DNA from: Phenylobacterium sp.
GTDB lineage: Bacteria; Pseudomonadota; Alphaproteobacteria; Caulobacterales; Caulobacteraceae
Assembly (NCBI RefSeq): GCF_030679875.1
Contig: NZ_JAUXSP010000029.1
Span: forward strand, 1 to 64,000
DNA: 64,000 nucleotides
Reading direction: 5' to 3'
Below, piece after piece: positions 7,005 through 20,111 of the stretch; position 1 is the stretch's first letter; the number at the start of each line of letters is the position of its first letter. The notes under the pieces are model-generated. The model was not told the origin of the DNA. It saw nothing but the letters and a program-made list of their open reading frames with translations, and did no database searches. A program made the position numbers and the translations under genes.

Positions 7005-7499
7005 ATGTCCGACAAATTGATGGCCCAGACGTCCGAGTTTGCGGCGGCCGAGCATCTCGCAGCCCAGCTCCGCAGATGCGGAATGACCGCTGTAGTGGAC
7101 GACGATTACCCCCGCGTCCGCGCGGCCTACGAGGGCGCCCTGGCCAGCTTCCTAACCGCCTTGGCGAACAACGGGCGATTTGAGCCCGGCAATCGCTACG
7201 GCCTCAAGCCGTCAACCGTCGAGGCCGGCGGCGACGCAGCCGTCGACGCCTTTCTGGCCGAAGTCCGGGCCGAGTTGATCCGCGCCCGGGCCAAGTTCCC
7301 CGGCGACCGGATCATGACCATCGCCCTGGCCGAGGAATTCGGCGAGCTGGCCAAGGCCATCCTGGACGAACCCACCGCCAACGTCCGCAAGGAAGCCGTC
7401 CAGACCGCCGTCATGGCCGCCCGCGTGGTCCTGGACGGCGACGGGTCGGTCACCGAGTGGCGCGCCGCCCGCGGCCTCGATCCCCTGGTGACGCCATGA
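7005..7499 (+). CDS. MazG-like nucleotide pyrophosphohydrolase domain protein
   Basis: A 164-residue protein. The C-terminal half carries the metal-binding pattern of all-alpha NTP pyrophosphatases: ALAEEFGELAKAIL, then VRKEAVQTAVMAARVVLDGD, the glutamate-rich helices that hold Mg2+ in MazG and phosphoribosyl-ATP pyrophosphatase relatives. The N-terminal 60 residues are unassigned. Phage MazG-like enzymes hydrolyse (d)NTPs and can change nucleotide or alarmone pools during infection; the substrate cannot be read from the sequence. It starts two bases after the previous gene and overlaps the next by four. Confidence 0.75.
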   Translation: MSDKLMAQTSEFAAAEHLAAQLRRCGMTAVVDDDYPRVRAAYEGALASFLTALANNGRFEPGNRYGLKPSTVEAGGDAAVDAFLAEVRAELIRARAKFPGDRIMTIALAEEFGELAKAILDEPTANVRKEAVQTAVMAARVVLDGDGSVTEWRAARGLDPLVTP

Positions 7500-7825
7500 G
7501 CGCGCACCGCCTGGAGATCGCCTACGCCGATCATCGCGACAACCGCATGATCATCATCGGCGCCGCCAAGTTCGATGACCTGGCTGAGCAGGACCGCGAG
7601 TTCGATAAGCTCCCGGCCGTCCCCGACAGCGACTTCATCATCGACTACTACGACGCCGAAGGGGTCATCACGAAGGACAAGTGCGTCAGCCAAGCCACCG
7701 TTGAGGCGGTCATGGGCGAGCCGCTGGGCGCCCTGATTGAGCGCGGGCGCGGGAACGAAGACGCCCTCTCGGGCGCCCTCAAGGCGCGCCTGGAGGGCGG
7801 GGCCATGGGGGCCACGCCGGCATGA
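7496..7825 (+). CDS. Hypothetical prophage protein
   Basis: A 109-residue acidic protein with ATG at 7496 overlapping the previous stop. It is rich in Asp and Tyr in the middle (AVPDSDFIIDYYDAEG) and ends in a Gly-rich tail. No domain recognised. It overlaps the next gene by four bases, so it is translated as part of the coupled operon. Confidence 0.55.
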   Translation: MSAHRLEIAYADHRDNRMIIIGAAKFDDLAEQDREFDKLPAVPDSDFIIDYYDAEGVITKDKCVSQATVEAVMGEPLGALIERGRGNEDALSGALKARLEGGAMGATPA

Positions 7826-8301
7826 ACCTGCGCACCCTCAAGAAGCTGTCCAAGCGGGCCGCGACGCTCCTGCCCCTGCTCGGCGACCGGCGGGAACAAT
7901 TCCCCTGCGCCAAGGGAGAGGGCCACCTGTCGTGGCTGATCACGGATCGCAAGCATTGGGATCGGAGCACCTGCCACCCCAACTATACGCCCCATAACCG
8001 CTACTCCACGCCCAAGGGCATGCCGCTCAAGCGGACCACGCGCGCCGGTCACCCGCTCATCATCCAGCCACCCATCGAGCCGCGCAAGGGCACGATCATG
8101 GTCGGGGCCATGGACGGCGGCGAGCAGCCCGAATGGAGCGAGGAGACCGCGTGGGAGACCCTGCGCGAGCAGGTTTGGTGGACCTTTGTCGACTTCCACC
8201 CGACGACCGGGGAAATCGTCTCAACCCGCGACTTCCCAACCCCCAGCGCCATCCTGCGCGGCGCGGCTGAGATCATTGCGGCTAGGGGCAGGGGCGAATG
8301 A
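7822..8301 (+). CDS. Hypothetical phage protein
   Basis: A 159-residue basic protein beginning MNLRTLKKLSKRAATLLPLL. Visible segments are DRRQ/E-type turns followed by HPNYTPHNRYSTPKG, a Trp-rich helix (ETAWETLREQVWWTFVDF) and a C-terminal SAILRGAAEIIAARG. Similar short proteins occur in phages of alphaproteobacteria near recombination or replication genes, but I know no assigned function. It overlaps the excisionase-like gene by four bases. Confidence 0.6.
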   Translation: MNLRTLKKLSKRAATLLPLLGDRREQFPCAKGEGHLSWLITDRKHWDRSTCHPNYTPHNRYSTPKGMPLKRTTRAGHPLIIQPPIEPRKGTIMVGAMDGGEQPEWSEETAWETLREQVWWTFVDFHPTTGEIVSTRDFPTPSAILRGAAEIIAARGRGE

Positions 8302-8687
8302 CTGCCCGCGATCTCGACGCCCTGCCGGCCCGTATGACCACCCGCCAGGTCTGCGCCCTGGCCGGCTGCAGCGTCACCAGCCTGTGGCGCAAGCGGCGCG
8401 AAGACCCCGCCTGGCTTCCGGCCGCGCCCGTCCAGCTCGGCCGATCGACCATGTTCGACAGGGACGCCGTTCTCAAAGCCCTCGGTTTGGTCAAGGATGC
8501 GCCGACCCATGAAACCTGGACCGCTGACCCCGATGCCATCCGTCGCGCTCGAGCTCGGAAGATACGTCACCCTGCGCCGGCGCAAGGACGGGACCTATCG
8601 CGTCCTGATGGAGGTCCCCGTCCGGCTGCGGCCCTCCGGCTGGTCGGCGGCGATTCCCCTGCCGATCAACGGCGCCCGCACCGGTGA
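8298..8687 (+). CDS. Excisionase-like HTH protein overlapping integrase
   Basis: A 129-residue protein. Residues about 10-55 resemble a MerR/AlpA-type winged helix used by excisionases (MTTRQVCALAGCSVTSLWRK, then LGRSTMFDRDAVLKAL). The first 75 residues look like the complete domain. From about residue 68 onward the frame runs inside the integrase gene in another frame, for 191 bases, and the encoded tail is basic and low in complexity. It starts in a four-base overlap with the previous gene. Its position before int and its fold support a role in choosing excision over integration. Confidence 0.7.
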   Translation: MTARDLDALPARMTTRQVCALAGCSVTSLWRKRREDPAWLPAAPVQLGRSTMFDRDAVLKALGLVKDAPTHETWTADPDAIRRARARKIRHPAPAQGRDLSRPDGGPRPAAALRLVGGDSPADQRRPHR

Positions 8688-9717
8688 CCTGTCTGACCTG
8701 GGCGAGGTGGCGCGGATCCGCGACGACGCCCAGGCCCTCTATGTCCGCCTGCAGCAGGCCAGGATTGGCGGGCCGGCGCCCGAGGCCACCGGCCGCGACT
8801 TCCCCCGCCTGATCCGCGAGTGGCAGACCAGCCAGGGCTTCAAGGCGAAGAAGCCGCGCACCCAGCAGGGCTACGCCTACCATGCCAGCCTGATCTTCGA
8901 CTGGTCGGCCGCCAATGGCCACCGCCCGGTCGCGGGCCTGCCCCGCGACGCGATCGAGGCCTTTCTGGCCCTATACGATGATCGGCCGACCACGCGCCGG
9001 CACGTCAAGATCGTCCTGAAGATGCTGCTGGATCACGCCATCGCGCTCGGCTGGCGCACCGATAATCCGGCCGAGCGGATCAAGATGGCCGCGCCGGAAA
9101 GCCAGCTGACCATCTGGGAATGGGAGGACGCCCGGCGTGAGGCCTGGGCCTGCGCCATGGCCGGCCAGCCCTCGATCGCCGCTATGATCCTTACCAACTG
9201 GGAAATCGGCCAGCGGGTCACCGACCTGCGCCTGTTCCGCCGGGGCGGCGAATACGACGCCCGCCAGGGCCTGTTCCGCTTCTGGCAGTCCAAGACCCGC
9301 AGCTATGTGGCCGTGCCCGTCAGCGACGACTTGCGGGGCCTGCTCAACACCGTCGCGCCGGCCGACAGCCTGTATCTCTTCACCGACGCCGCCACCGGCA
9401 AGCCCTGGGCCGAACAGCGCCTGGGCCACGTCTTCGCCGCCATCCGCACCCGGTCAGAACTACAACTCCGCGCCCTGCGCCATTCCTGCGTCGTCCAGCA
9501 GGCACGGGCCGGTTGCACCGTCCCGGAAATCGCAGCCGTAACCGGCCACAGCCCGTTTTCAGTGGAGCAGATCCTGCGCAAGTACCTGCCCCGCGACAAC
9601 CAGGTCGCCTGGAACGCCCAGCGCAAACGGGGCCTGATCGGGGCGAACCGCGAACAGGAGTCTGACGGTCATCCGACTCTGGAGTCTGACGCCCAACCCG
9701 CAGCCACCGCTAAGTGA
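8497..9717 (+). CDS. int: Tyrosine recombinase / phage integrase
   Basis: A 406-residue tyrosine recombinase. The N-terminal part (about 20-90) is an arm-binding-like region (GRYVTLRRRKDGTYRVLMEV). Residues about 100-185 are a SAM-like core-binding domain. The catalytic domain follows with Arg240 (EIGQRVTDLR), Arg325-x-x-Arg328 (LRALRHS), His351 (VTGHSPF) and nucleophile Tyr363 (ILRKYLP). The usual HxxR box has Arg in place of the first His. ATGs at 8497, 8509 and 8533 are all possible starts; none has a clearly better Shine-Dalgarno. The gene ends 10 bases from the tRNA-Lys 3' end, its likely attachment site. Confidence 0.93.
   Translation: MRRPMKPGPLTPMPSVALELGRYVTLRRRKDGTYRVLMEVPVRLRPSGWSAAIPLPINGARTGDLSDLGEVARIRDDAQALYVRLQQARIGGPAPEATGRDFPRLIREWQTSQGFKAKKPRTQQGYAYHASLIFDWSAANGHRPVAGLPRDAIEAFLALYDDRPTTRRHVKIVLKMLLDHAIALGWRTDNPAERIKMAAPESQLTIWEWEDARREAWACAMAGQPSIAAMILTNWEIGQRVTDLRLFRRGGEYDARQGLFRFWQSKTRSYVAVPVSDDLRGLLNTVAPADSLYLFTDAATGKPWAEQRLGHVFAAIRTRSELQLRALRHSCVVQQARAGCTVPEIAAVTGHSPFSVEQILRKYLPRDNQVAWNAQRKRGLIGANREQESDGHPTLESDAQPAATAK
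9657..9691. repeat. Two 11-bp direct repeats at element end
   Basis: GGAGTCTGACG occurs at 9657-9667 and again at 9681-9691, 24 bp apart, within the last codons of int. A short palindrome GACTC-TG-GAGTC (9675-9686) joins the second copy. Arm-type integrase sites are often short direct repeats near the att core, so these are candidates; because they are also coding, chance repetition cannot be excluded. Confidence 0.4.
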
Positions 9718-9727
9718 CTGAAAGGAT

Positions 9728-9802
9728 TGGTAGGCCGGGTGGGGGTCGAACCCACGACCATTCGATTAAAAGTCGAATGCTCTACCACTGAGCTACCGGC
9801 CC
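9728..9802 (-). tRNA. tRNA-Lys (anticodon UUU)
   Basis: The minus strand folds as a full cloverleaf of 75 bases including an encoded CCA: a seven-pair acceptor stem GGGCCGG/CCGGCCT with G1-U72 wobble, D arm GCTC/GAGC, anticodon arm TTCGA-CTTTTAA-TCGAA and T arm GTGGG-TTCGACC-CCCAC, with discriminator A. The anticodon TTT reads AAA/AAG lysine codons. Its 3' end faces the integrase gene, so the element has rebuilt or retained an intact tRNA end. Confidence 0.97.
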
Positions 9803-9921
9803 ACGACATGGCGCGGAGCGGGCGCCGGGTCGAAGGGGGCGGACCATAGGGCGCAGGTTCGACTCGGGCAAGTGAGGCTTGGGTGTTTCCTCAACGGATC
9901 GACCAGGGATAAGGTCGGTCT

Positions 9922-12691
<2,770 letters not shown>

Positions 12692-12755
12692 GTGACCCGC
12701 CTCAGGCCATGCGAGACCCCGCGCGTCAAGCTCAGGCTCATGCTAGAGCCGTGAC

Positions 12756-13748
12756 ATGGGCCTCTTTCGAGTCGTCATCACCCGGATCCTGGAGGATATC
12801 GCCGTCGCGCTGGCGGTGGGGGCAGCCCTGGTCATGCTGGCCGCCCAGGGAGGGCGATTCAGCGACCGTCTCGACATCGCCACCCACTTCACGGTGGTGT
12901 TCATCGTCGTGGCGATCATCGCCGCCGTGCTCGCCGCCTTGACGCCGGCCACCCGCCTGCGGCGCTTCACCCTGGGCTCAGCCGCTCTGGCGATTGTGTT
13001 GGCTGGCGTGCTGATCCTGCCAGAGACCTTGCGGCCTACGCCGTCGACCGATGAGGCGCAGGCCGAGGTCGCCCGGCTGAAGATCATCCAGATGAACAGC
13101 TGGAGCGGTCGAAACCAGACCATGAACGAGACCGCCGACTGGCTGGTCTCACAGGACCCCGACATCATCGTCGTTGAGGAATCCAGCCGTCGGTTCCAGC
13201 GGGCCCTGGAGGCTCGGGGGGACTACCACCGGACCTGCGACCCCGATGATCGCTGCGAGGTGATTATCTACAGCAAGGTCGCGCCGGTCTCCGGCGGCCT
13301 GCCGAGGGTGGAGGAAGGGTCCTATTTCCCCGCCACACGGGCCACTTTTGCCGCCCCAGGGGGGGATTTCACCGTAATTGGGGCCCATTACACATGGCCG
13401 ATTCCCGCAGGGCCCCAGCAGCAGCAGAGTCTGCGTCTGGTCCGGATGGCGGAACTCTATGATCGCGACAGGCTGATCATTGCAGGGGATTTCAACTCGA
13501 CGCCCTGGTCCTTCACCCTGCGCCGCCAGGACGAGGCCCTTGGCGTCACGCGGCGCAACCGGTCGATGCTGACCTGGCCGGCCATGGCCTTCTCGCGATG
13601 GAACATCCACATGCCCCTGCCCTTCCTGGCCATCGACCACGTCTATGCCGGGTCGGACTGGAAGACGGTGAGCGTGGAGCGGGGGCCGTCACTGGGTTCG
13701 GACCACTTCCCCGTCATCGTGACCCTCGCGCTCACCCCAGCCGACTGA
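12756..13748 (+). CDS. Membrane-anchored endonuclease/exonuclease/phosphatase family protein
   Basis: A 330-residue protein. Three hydrophobic segments occupy about residues 8-100 (IAVALAVGAALVMLAAQ, FTVVFIVVAIIAAVLAAL, AALAIVLAGVLILP). A globular domain follows with the DNase I-like marks MNSWSGRNQTM, DIIVVEESS, VIGAHYTW, IIAGDFNSTPW and the terminal GSDHFPVIV with its catalytic Asp-His. The domain should therefore face the periplasm and hydrolyse a phosphodiester or phosphomonoester; the substrate is unknown. Single gene, divergent from queA with only 64 bases between. Confidence 0.85.
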   Translation: MGLFRVVITRILEDIAVALAVGAALVMLAAQGGRFSDRLDIATHFTVVFIVVAIIAAVLAALTPATRLRRFTLGSAALAIVLAGVLILPETLRPTPSTDEAQAEVARLKIIQMNSWSGRNQTMNETADWLVSQDPDIIVVEESSRRFQRALEARGDYHRTCDPDDRCEVIIYSKVAPVSGGLPRVEEGSYFPATRATFAAPGGDFTVIGAHYTWPIPAGPQQQQSLRLVRMAELYDRDRLIIAGDFNSTPWSFTLRRQDEALGVTRRNRSMLTWPAMAFSRWNIHMPLPFLAIDHVYAGSDWKTVSVERGPSLGSDHFPVIVTLALTPAD

Positions 13749-13772
13749 GCGTCGGCCGGGGGAGCCAAGGCC

Positions 13773-14234
13773 TCACGCGTCGGCGGCGACCTTCACCGAG
13801 ACGATCTTGCCCGGGCTGCGCGGGGGCTCGCCCTTGGGCAGGGCGTCGATGTGTTCCATGCCTTCGGCAACCTCGCCCCAGACGGTATACTGGCCGTCCA
13901 GGAAGCGAGCGTCGTCGAAGCAGATGAAGAACTGGCTGTTGGCCGAATCCGGCACGGCGGTGCGGGCCATGGAGCAGACGCCGCGCACATGGGGCTCGGC
14001 GGTGAACTCGGCCTTGAGGTTTGGCTTGTCGGAACCGCCCGAGCCTGTGCCGGTCGGGTCGCCGCCCTGGGCCATGAAGCCCGGGATCACACGGTGGAAG
14101 ACCACGCCGTCATAGAAGCCTTCGCGGGCCAGTTCCTTGATACGGGCCACGTGGCCCGGCGCCAGGTCGGGACGCAGGCGAATGGTCACCGGACCGGCGT
14201 CCAGCGTCATGATCAGGGTGTTTTCGGAATCCAT
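13773..14234 (-). CDS. ppiB: Peptidyl-prolyl cis-trans isomerase (cyclophilin, cytoplasmic)
   Basis: A 153-residue cyclophilin without a signal peptide, so cytoplasmic. Seen: GFYDGVVFHRVIPGFMAQGG with the catalytic Arg, GSGGSDKPNLKAEF, the MARTAVPDSANSQFFI core and the C-terminal YTVWGEVAEGME. The start is ATG 14234, which overlaps the stop of the upstream cyclophilin gene (TGATG); a GTG one codon earlier is also possible. It speeds proline isomerisation during protein folding. Last gene of the gyrA-coaD-ppi-ppiB run. Confidence 0.93.
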   Translation of the reverse strand: MDSENTLIMTLDAGPVTIRLRPDLAPGHVARIKELAREGFYDGVVFHRVIPGFMAQGGDPTGTGSGGSDKPNLKAEFTAEPHVRGVCSMARTAVPDSANSQFFICFDDARFLDGQYTVWGEVAEGMEHIDALPKGEPPRSPGKIVSVKVAADA

Positions 14235-15106
14235 CACTTTACCTCGGAAGGGATTTTGAGATTGCAGGCCGAGAAATCGGCCCCGTCTTCGGCGCGCATC
14301 TGCGCCACCTGGGCGGCGAACCAGGAGCCCGCCGTATCGACAACGCGCAAGGCCGGACGTTCGGCCGTCGGAATATCAGCCAGCATGCGCACCCGGGTCA
14401 TCTGGTCCTGGGGCGCGCTCACAGGCTCTCCCACCTTGATCGAGCGCACCACCTCAAGACCTGCCACCACGCGGCCGAAGGCCGTGTAGCGCTTTTCGAG
14501 GGAGGGATAGGCCTGGCGCATCAGGAAAAACTGGCTGTTGGCGGAGTTCTCTTCTGACCCCCGGGCCATGCCCGCCACGCCCGGGCAGAATAGCGGCCAG
14601 CCGGTGATCTTCCCATCGGCGGTCATGGCCATCAGCATCGGGCTCTGGGTCATGACCGGCACGACGCCGACAAAGCCAGTCTGGCTGGCGCCCGCGTCAG
14701 CCACCGGCACGAAGGGATCGGCCGAGCCGCGTCTGAAGGTGAATTCCGCGGTCATGTCCGGCAGGTCGGAGCCCCCGACGCCAGTGTCCAGGGGATCGCC
14801 GGTCTGGGCCATGAACACATCGATGACCCGGAAGAAGCTGCGCCCGTCATAGAGACCCTGACGGGTCAGGGCCCTGATCCGCTCAACATGGGTCGGCGCC
14901 AAAGCTGGGGCGAGCTCGACGAAGATCCGCCCCTTGTTGGTGTCGATCACCATGATGTTGTCGGGATCTGGGGTGCGCCAGTCCTGGGGGGCGGGCGCGC
15001 CCAGGACGGCAGGTCCAGGCGATGAGGCGGAGCGCTGGGCCAAGGCCGGCGTGGCCGCCGTCGCGAGCGCGAGCGCGAGGGCGACGATCAGGGGGGTGCG
15101 GATCAT
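14234..15106 (-). CDS. Secreted peptidyl-prolyl cis-trans isomerase (cyclophilin)
   Basis: A 290-residue cyclophilin with a cleavable signal peptide (LIVALALALATAATPALA), so periplasmic. The domain begins at MVIDTNKGRIFVEL and carries SFFRVIDVFMAQTGDP, GGSDLPDMTAEF, ENSANSQFFLMRQAY and RYTAFGRVVAGL. Compared with the 153-residue cytoplasmic partner it has an insert of about 40 residues between the two halves and a C-terminal tail of about 45 residues. The catalytic Arg of the FHR motif is kept as FFR. Coupled to ppiB by a one-base overlap. Confidence 0.9.
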   Translation of the reverse strand: MIRTPLIVALALALATAATPALAQRSASSPGPAVLGAPAPQDWRTPDPDNIMVIDTNKGRIFVELAPALAPTHVERIRALTRQGLYDGRSFFRVIDVFMAQTGDPLDTGVGGSDLPDMTAEFTFRRGSADPFVPVADAGASQTGFVGVVPVMTQSPMLMAMTADGKITGWPLFCPGVAGMARGSEENSANSQFFLMRQAYPSLEKRYTAFGRVVAGLEVVRSIKVGEPVSAPQDQMTRVRMLADIPTAERPALRVVDTAGSWFAAQVAQMRAEDGADFSACNLKIPSEVK

Positions 15107-15164
15107 AAGAGCACTCGTAACGGGCCAAGGCCTCGACCACCAGCCAGATGAAGGCGAATGTCGA

Positions 15165-15656
15165 TCAGGCGCGGACCTTAGCCAGCAGGGCCTCCTTGAC
15201 CCGCGGGCTGACGAACTTGCCCACTTCGCCGCCCAGCGTGGCGATCTCCTTGACGAGACGCGAGGCGATCGCCTGGTGGCGGGGATCGGCCATCAGGAAC
15301 ACCGTCTCAATCTCGCGATCGAGCTGCTGGTTCATGGCCGTCATCTGGAATTCGTATTCGAAGTCCGCCACAGCGCGGAGACCGCGGATGATCATGGTGG
15401 CGCCGATCTGGCGGGCGAACTGCAGCGTCAGGCCCTCATAGGGCTGGACATCAATCTCGATCGATTTGGCCAGCGGCGCGGTCTCGGCCTTGATGATCTC
15501 CACCCGCTCTTCGAGGGAGAACATCGGCCCCTTGCCGGCGTTGACGGCCACGCCGATCACCAGCTTGTCCACCAGCTTCACCGCCCGACCCATAATGTCG
15601 GAATGGCCATTGGTGATCGGATCGAACGTGCCCGGATAGAGCCCGATGCGGGTCAT
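15165..15656 (-). CDS. coaD: Phosphopantetheine adenylyltransferase
   Basis: A 163-residue enzyme making dephospho-CoA from 4'-phosphopantetheine and ATP. The nucleotidyltransferase signature GTFDPITNGHSDIM is at residues 9-22, including the T/HxGH-type motif TNGH. Other marks are RGLRAVADFEYEFQM and KFVSPRVKEAL near the end. Standard length and start. It lies 62 bases downstream of gyrA on the same strand. Confidence 0.96.
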   Translation of the reverse strand: MTRIGLYPGTFDPITNGHSDIMGRAVKLVDKLVIGVAVNAGKGPMFSLEERVEIIKAETAPLAKSIEIDVQPYEGLTLQFARQIGATMIIRGLRAVADFEYEFQMTAMNQQLDREIETVFLMADPRHQAIASRLVKEIATLGGEVGKFVSPRVKEALLAKVRA

Positions 15657-15718
15657 ACGACGCTTCCCCGTGTTCTTGTTCGCTCGGCTTTCGCCGCCCG
15701 GCCTGGCGAATGCAAGAC

Positions 15719-18496
<2,778 letters not shown>

Positions 18497-18540
18497 AGCA
18501 GGGAAAAGCCGTCAGAATCGGACACAAAGTGGGAACTGAG

Positions 18541-18569
18541 GTGTTAGCATCCCCGGGCCGATGCGCCAA
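18541..18569 (-). promoter_or_regulatory. Predicted housekeeping promoter of gyrA
   Basis: On the minus strand TTGGCGC (18569-18563), a 14-base spacer, and GCTAACAC (18548-18541). This matches the Caulobacter major sigma consensus TTGACGS - N10-14 - GCTANAWC at all but one position. Transcription would start near 18535, giving a leader of about 40 bases before the TTG start of gyrA. Confidence 0.7.
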
Positions 18570-18681
18570 CTTTACCACCCCGCGCTGAGCGTGCGCGCAC
18601 GGGCGGCTCCCGCCCCCTCCCCCGATGACAGGATTGGTTCAGGTTGAAGGCGTTAGTCACGCGCCCTAGATAGACCAGGAC

Positions 18682-19122
18682 ATGACGATGACACGCCTTG
18701 CCCCCCTCGCCCTCGCCCTCTTGGCCATTGCTGGCCCTGCGACTGCGGCTGAGTCCATTCTGCCCGGCTACTGGGAGAGCACCAACCGCATGCTCTCACC
18801 CATTCGCACCACGGATGTGGAGAAGCGGTGCCTGACGCCGGCTGACGTGGAGAAGTTCATGATGGGGCCGAGCAATCGACACTATACCTGCACCTATCCC
18901 ACGCGGTCCTTTGCTGGCGGCAAGATCCTTCTGAAAGGGACCTGCGTCAGCAAGAAGGGCCGGCAGGTCGCGGTCTCTGGCGAAGGCGCTTTCACCCCGA
19001 CCACCTTCAACCTGACCGCCAATATCGCCACCACCTTCGCCGGCATTCCGGTATCAGGCCGGGCCAGCACTCAGGCCCGGCGGATCAGCGACGTGTGCCC
19101 GCCCAAGGACGCCGCCGACTAA
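18682..19122 (+). CDS. DUF3617-type secreted protein
   Basis: A 146-residue exported protein with a Sec signal peptide (LAPLALALLAIAGPATAAES). The mature part fits the DUF3617 pattern common in proteobacteria: GYWESTNRM near the start, a Cys in KRCLTPADVEKFM, a second in YTCTYPTRSF, a third in LKGTCVSKKG, and a last in DVCPPKD, giving four cysteines likely paired as disulfides. Function of the family is unknown. It is a single gene followed by a strong terminator. Confidence 0.8.
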   Translation: MTMTRLAPLALALLAIAGPATAAESILPGYWESTNRMLSPIRTTDVEKRCLTPADVEKFMMGPSNRHYTCTYPTRSFAGGKILLKGTCVSKKGRQVAVSGEGAFTPTTFNLTANIATTFAGIPVSGRASTQARRISDVCPPKDAAD

Positions 19123-19150
19123 GCTTTCGCTCTGCACGAACCAAAACGTC

Positions 19151-19184
19151 AGAGGGACGGAGCCTTGCGCTCCGTCCCTCTTTT
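19151..19184 (+). terminator. Rho-independent terminator
   Basis: A perfect 13-bp stem AGAGGGACGGAGC / GCTCCGTCCCTCT with a 5-base loop, followed by TTTT. It ends the DUF3617 gene transcript and may also serve the convergent oxidase gene. Confidence 0.9.
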
Positions 19185-19208
19185 GTTGCGCTGATCAGAG
19201 ACCCACAT

Positions 19209-19898
19209 TCAGGCCGCCGACTTCCAGGCTGGCTGCAGTTCCACATGCGGCGGACATGGGGCGATTTCGCCAGTGGGCAGGCCAGCGATCTCGTTGGCGA
19301 AGCTGTGGTTGACGTCGCGGTGGTGGGCCTCGTCGGCGCGGACAACCAGCACCACGTCACGCAGCATGGCGTCGTCCGGCAGGTTCCAGTAGCGCTTGGC
19401 GATCTCGGGCGCCGGGACGTTGGGCGAGCGGCCCTCGTCGAGCTCGGCGAGATAGTTGGTGTAGCTGATCACCGCCTCTTCCTCGAAATAGCCGACCACC
19501 CGATGGGCGGTCTTCGAGGAGACGAGATAGAGAGCGAAGAAGAACAGATAGAAGACCCATTGAACGGCGACGATGACGAACCGCTCGAAGGCCGTAGGCT
19601 TGGCGACCTCGATGAAGGTCATCAGGTGCATCCGCTCGTTCTCGGCTTCGTCCATCAGGGTCTTGATCCAGCCCTTGTCGTCGCACATGCGGCGCAGGCA
19701 GGTCAGGTGGTTTATGGTGGCGCCCACCATGCCGGGCACAGCGGCGACCGTCTCCAGCACCACCGCCCTGTGGCCATAGCGCTTGGCGAAGAAGGTGTCG
19801 GCGGTGAAGCGCAGCATTTTGGTGAAGCCGAGGGCGACGGCGTCAGACACGCCCTTGGGCGCATGGTGCACAGAGAGGTCGACAAGGGGGGCGGTCAT
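19209..19898 (-). CDS. aox: Alternative oxidase (cyanide-insensitive ubiquinol oxidase)
   Basis: A 229-residue di-iron oxidase that passes electrons from ubiquinol straight to oxygen without pumping protons. All iron ligands are visible: Glu49 (VVLETVA), Glu88 and His91 (ENERMH), Glu140 in FEEEA, and Glu190 with His193 (ADEAHHRDVNH). Two hydrophobic helices (about 57-65 and 108-127) suit monotopic membrane binding. The start ATG 19898 has GAGG nine bases upstream; a longer frame to 19946 adds 16 basic residues without a better ribosome site. Alternative oxidases are common in plants and fungi but sporadic in bacteria. It stands alone, convergent to the DUF3617 gene. Confidence 0.95.
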   Translation of the reverse strand: MTAPLVDLSVHHAPKGVSDAVALGFTKMLRFTADTFFAKRYGHRAVVLETVAAVPGMVGATINHLTCLRRMCDDKGWIKTLMDEAENERMHLMTFIEVAKPTAFERFVIVAVQWVFYLFFFALYLVSSKTAHRVVGYFEEEAVISYTNYLAELDEGRSPNVPAPEIAKRYWNLPDDAMLRDVVLVVRADEAHHRDVNHSFANEIAGLPTGEIAPCPPHVELQPAWKSAA

Positions 19899-20057
19899 CG
19901 GGCGGATCCTCAAGCTACGGGCCCTGTCGCCAGGGCGAGATTTCACTGAGGATGTTGATAGGCCCCATAGGGACCGTTCGAAATTCGGGCCCTCCCCCTA
20001 GGTAGGGCTGCGTAGGCTTGACTATGGCGTCGCCGCCGAGCCTGCGCACATAGAAAC

Positions 20058-20081
20058 GGCCGGCCCCGCGAGGGACCGGCC
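20058..20081 (-). terminator. Probable terminator of ssb
   Basis: On the minus strand GGCCGGTCCC, loop TCGC, then GGGGCCGGCC with one mismatch, followed by GTTTC. It lies 31 bases past the ssb stop. The short U tract makes it a moderate call. Confidence 0.6.
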
Positions 20082-20111
20082 ATCCTTCGACAATCTTGTG
20101 GTTGCGACTCC

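Larger units (their letters stand above)
1..9727. mobile_element. Right end of a prophage or integrative element at tRNA-Lys
   Basis: The stretch has a divergent cro/cI-type immunity region, a long operon of small unknown genes with 4-base overlaps, an excisionase-like gene and a tyrosine integrase ending 10 bases from the 3' end of a tRNA-Lys gene. Integration at a tRNA 3' end beside the integrase is the usual arrangement for such elements. From 9,922 onward the genes are ordinary chromosomal ones. The left end, replication genes and virion genes are not in the window, and I found no second copy of the tRNA 3' end here, so neither completeness nor the exact att core can be judged. Phage rather than ICE is inferred from the lambda-like immunity layout. 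Confidence 0.85.
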
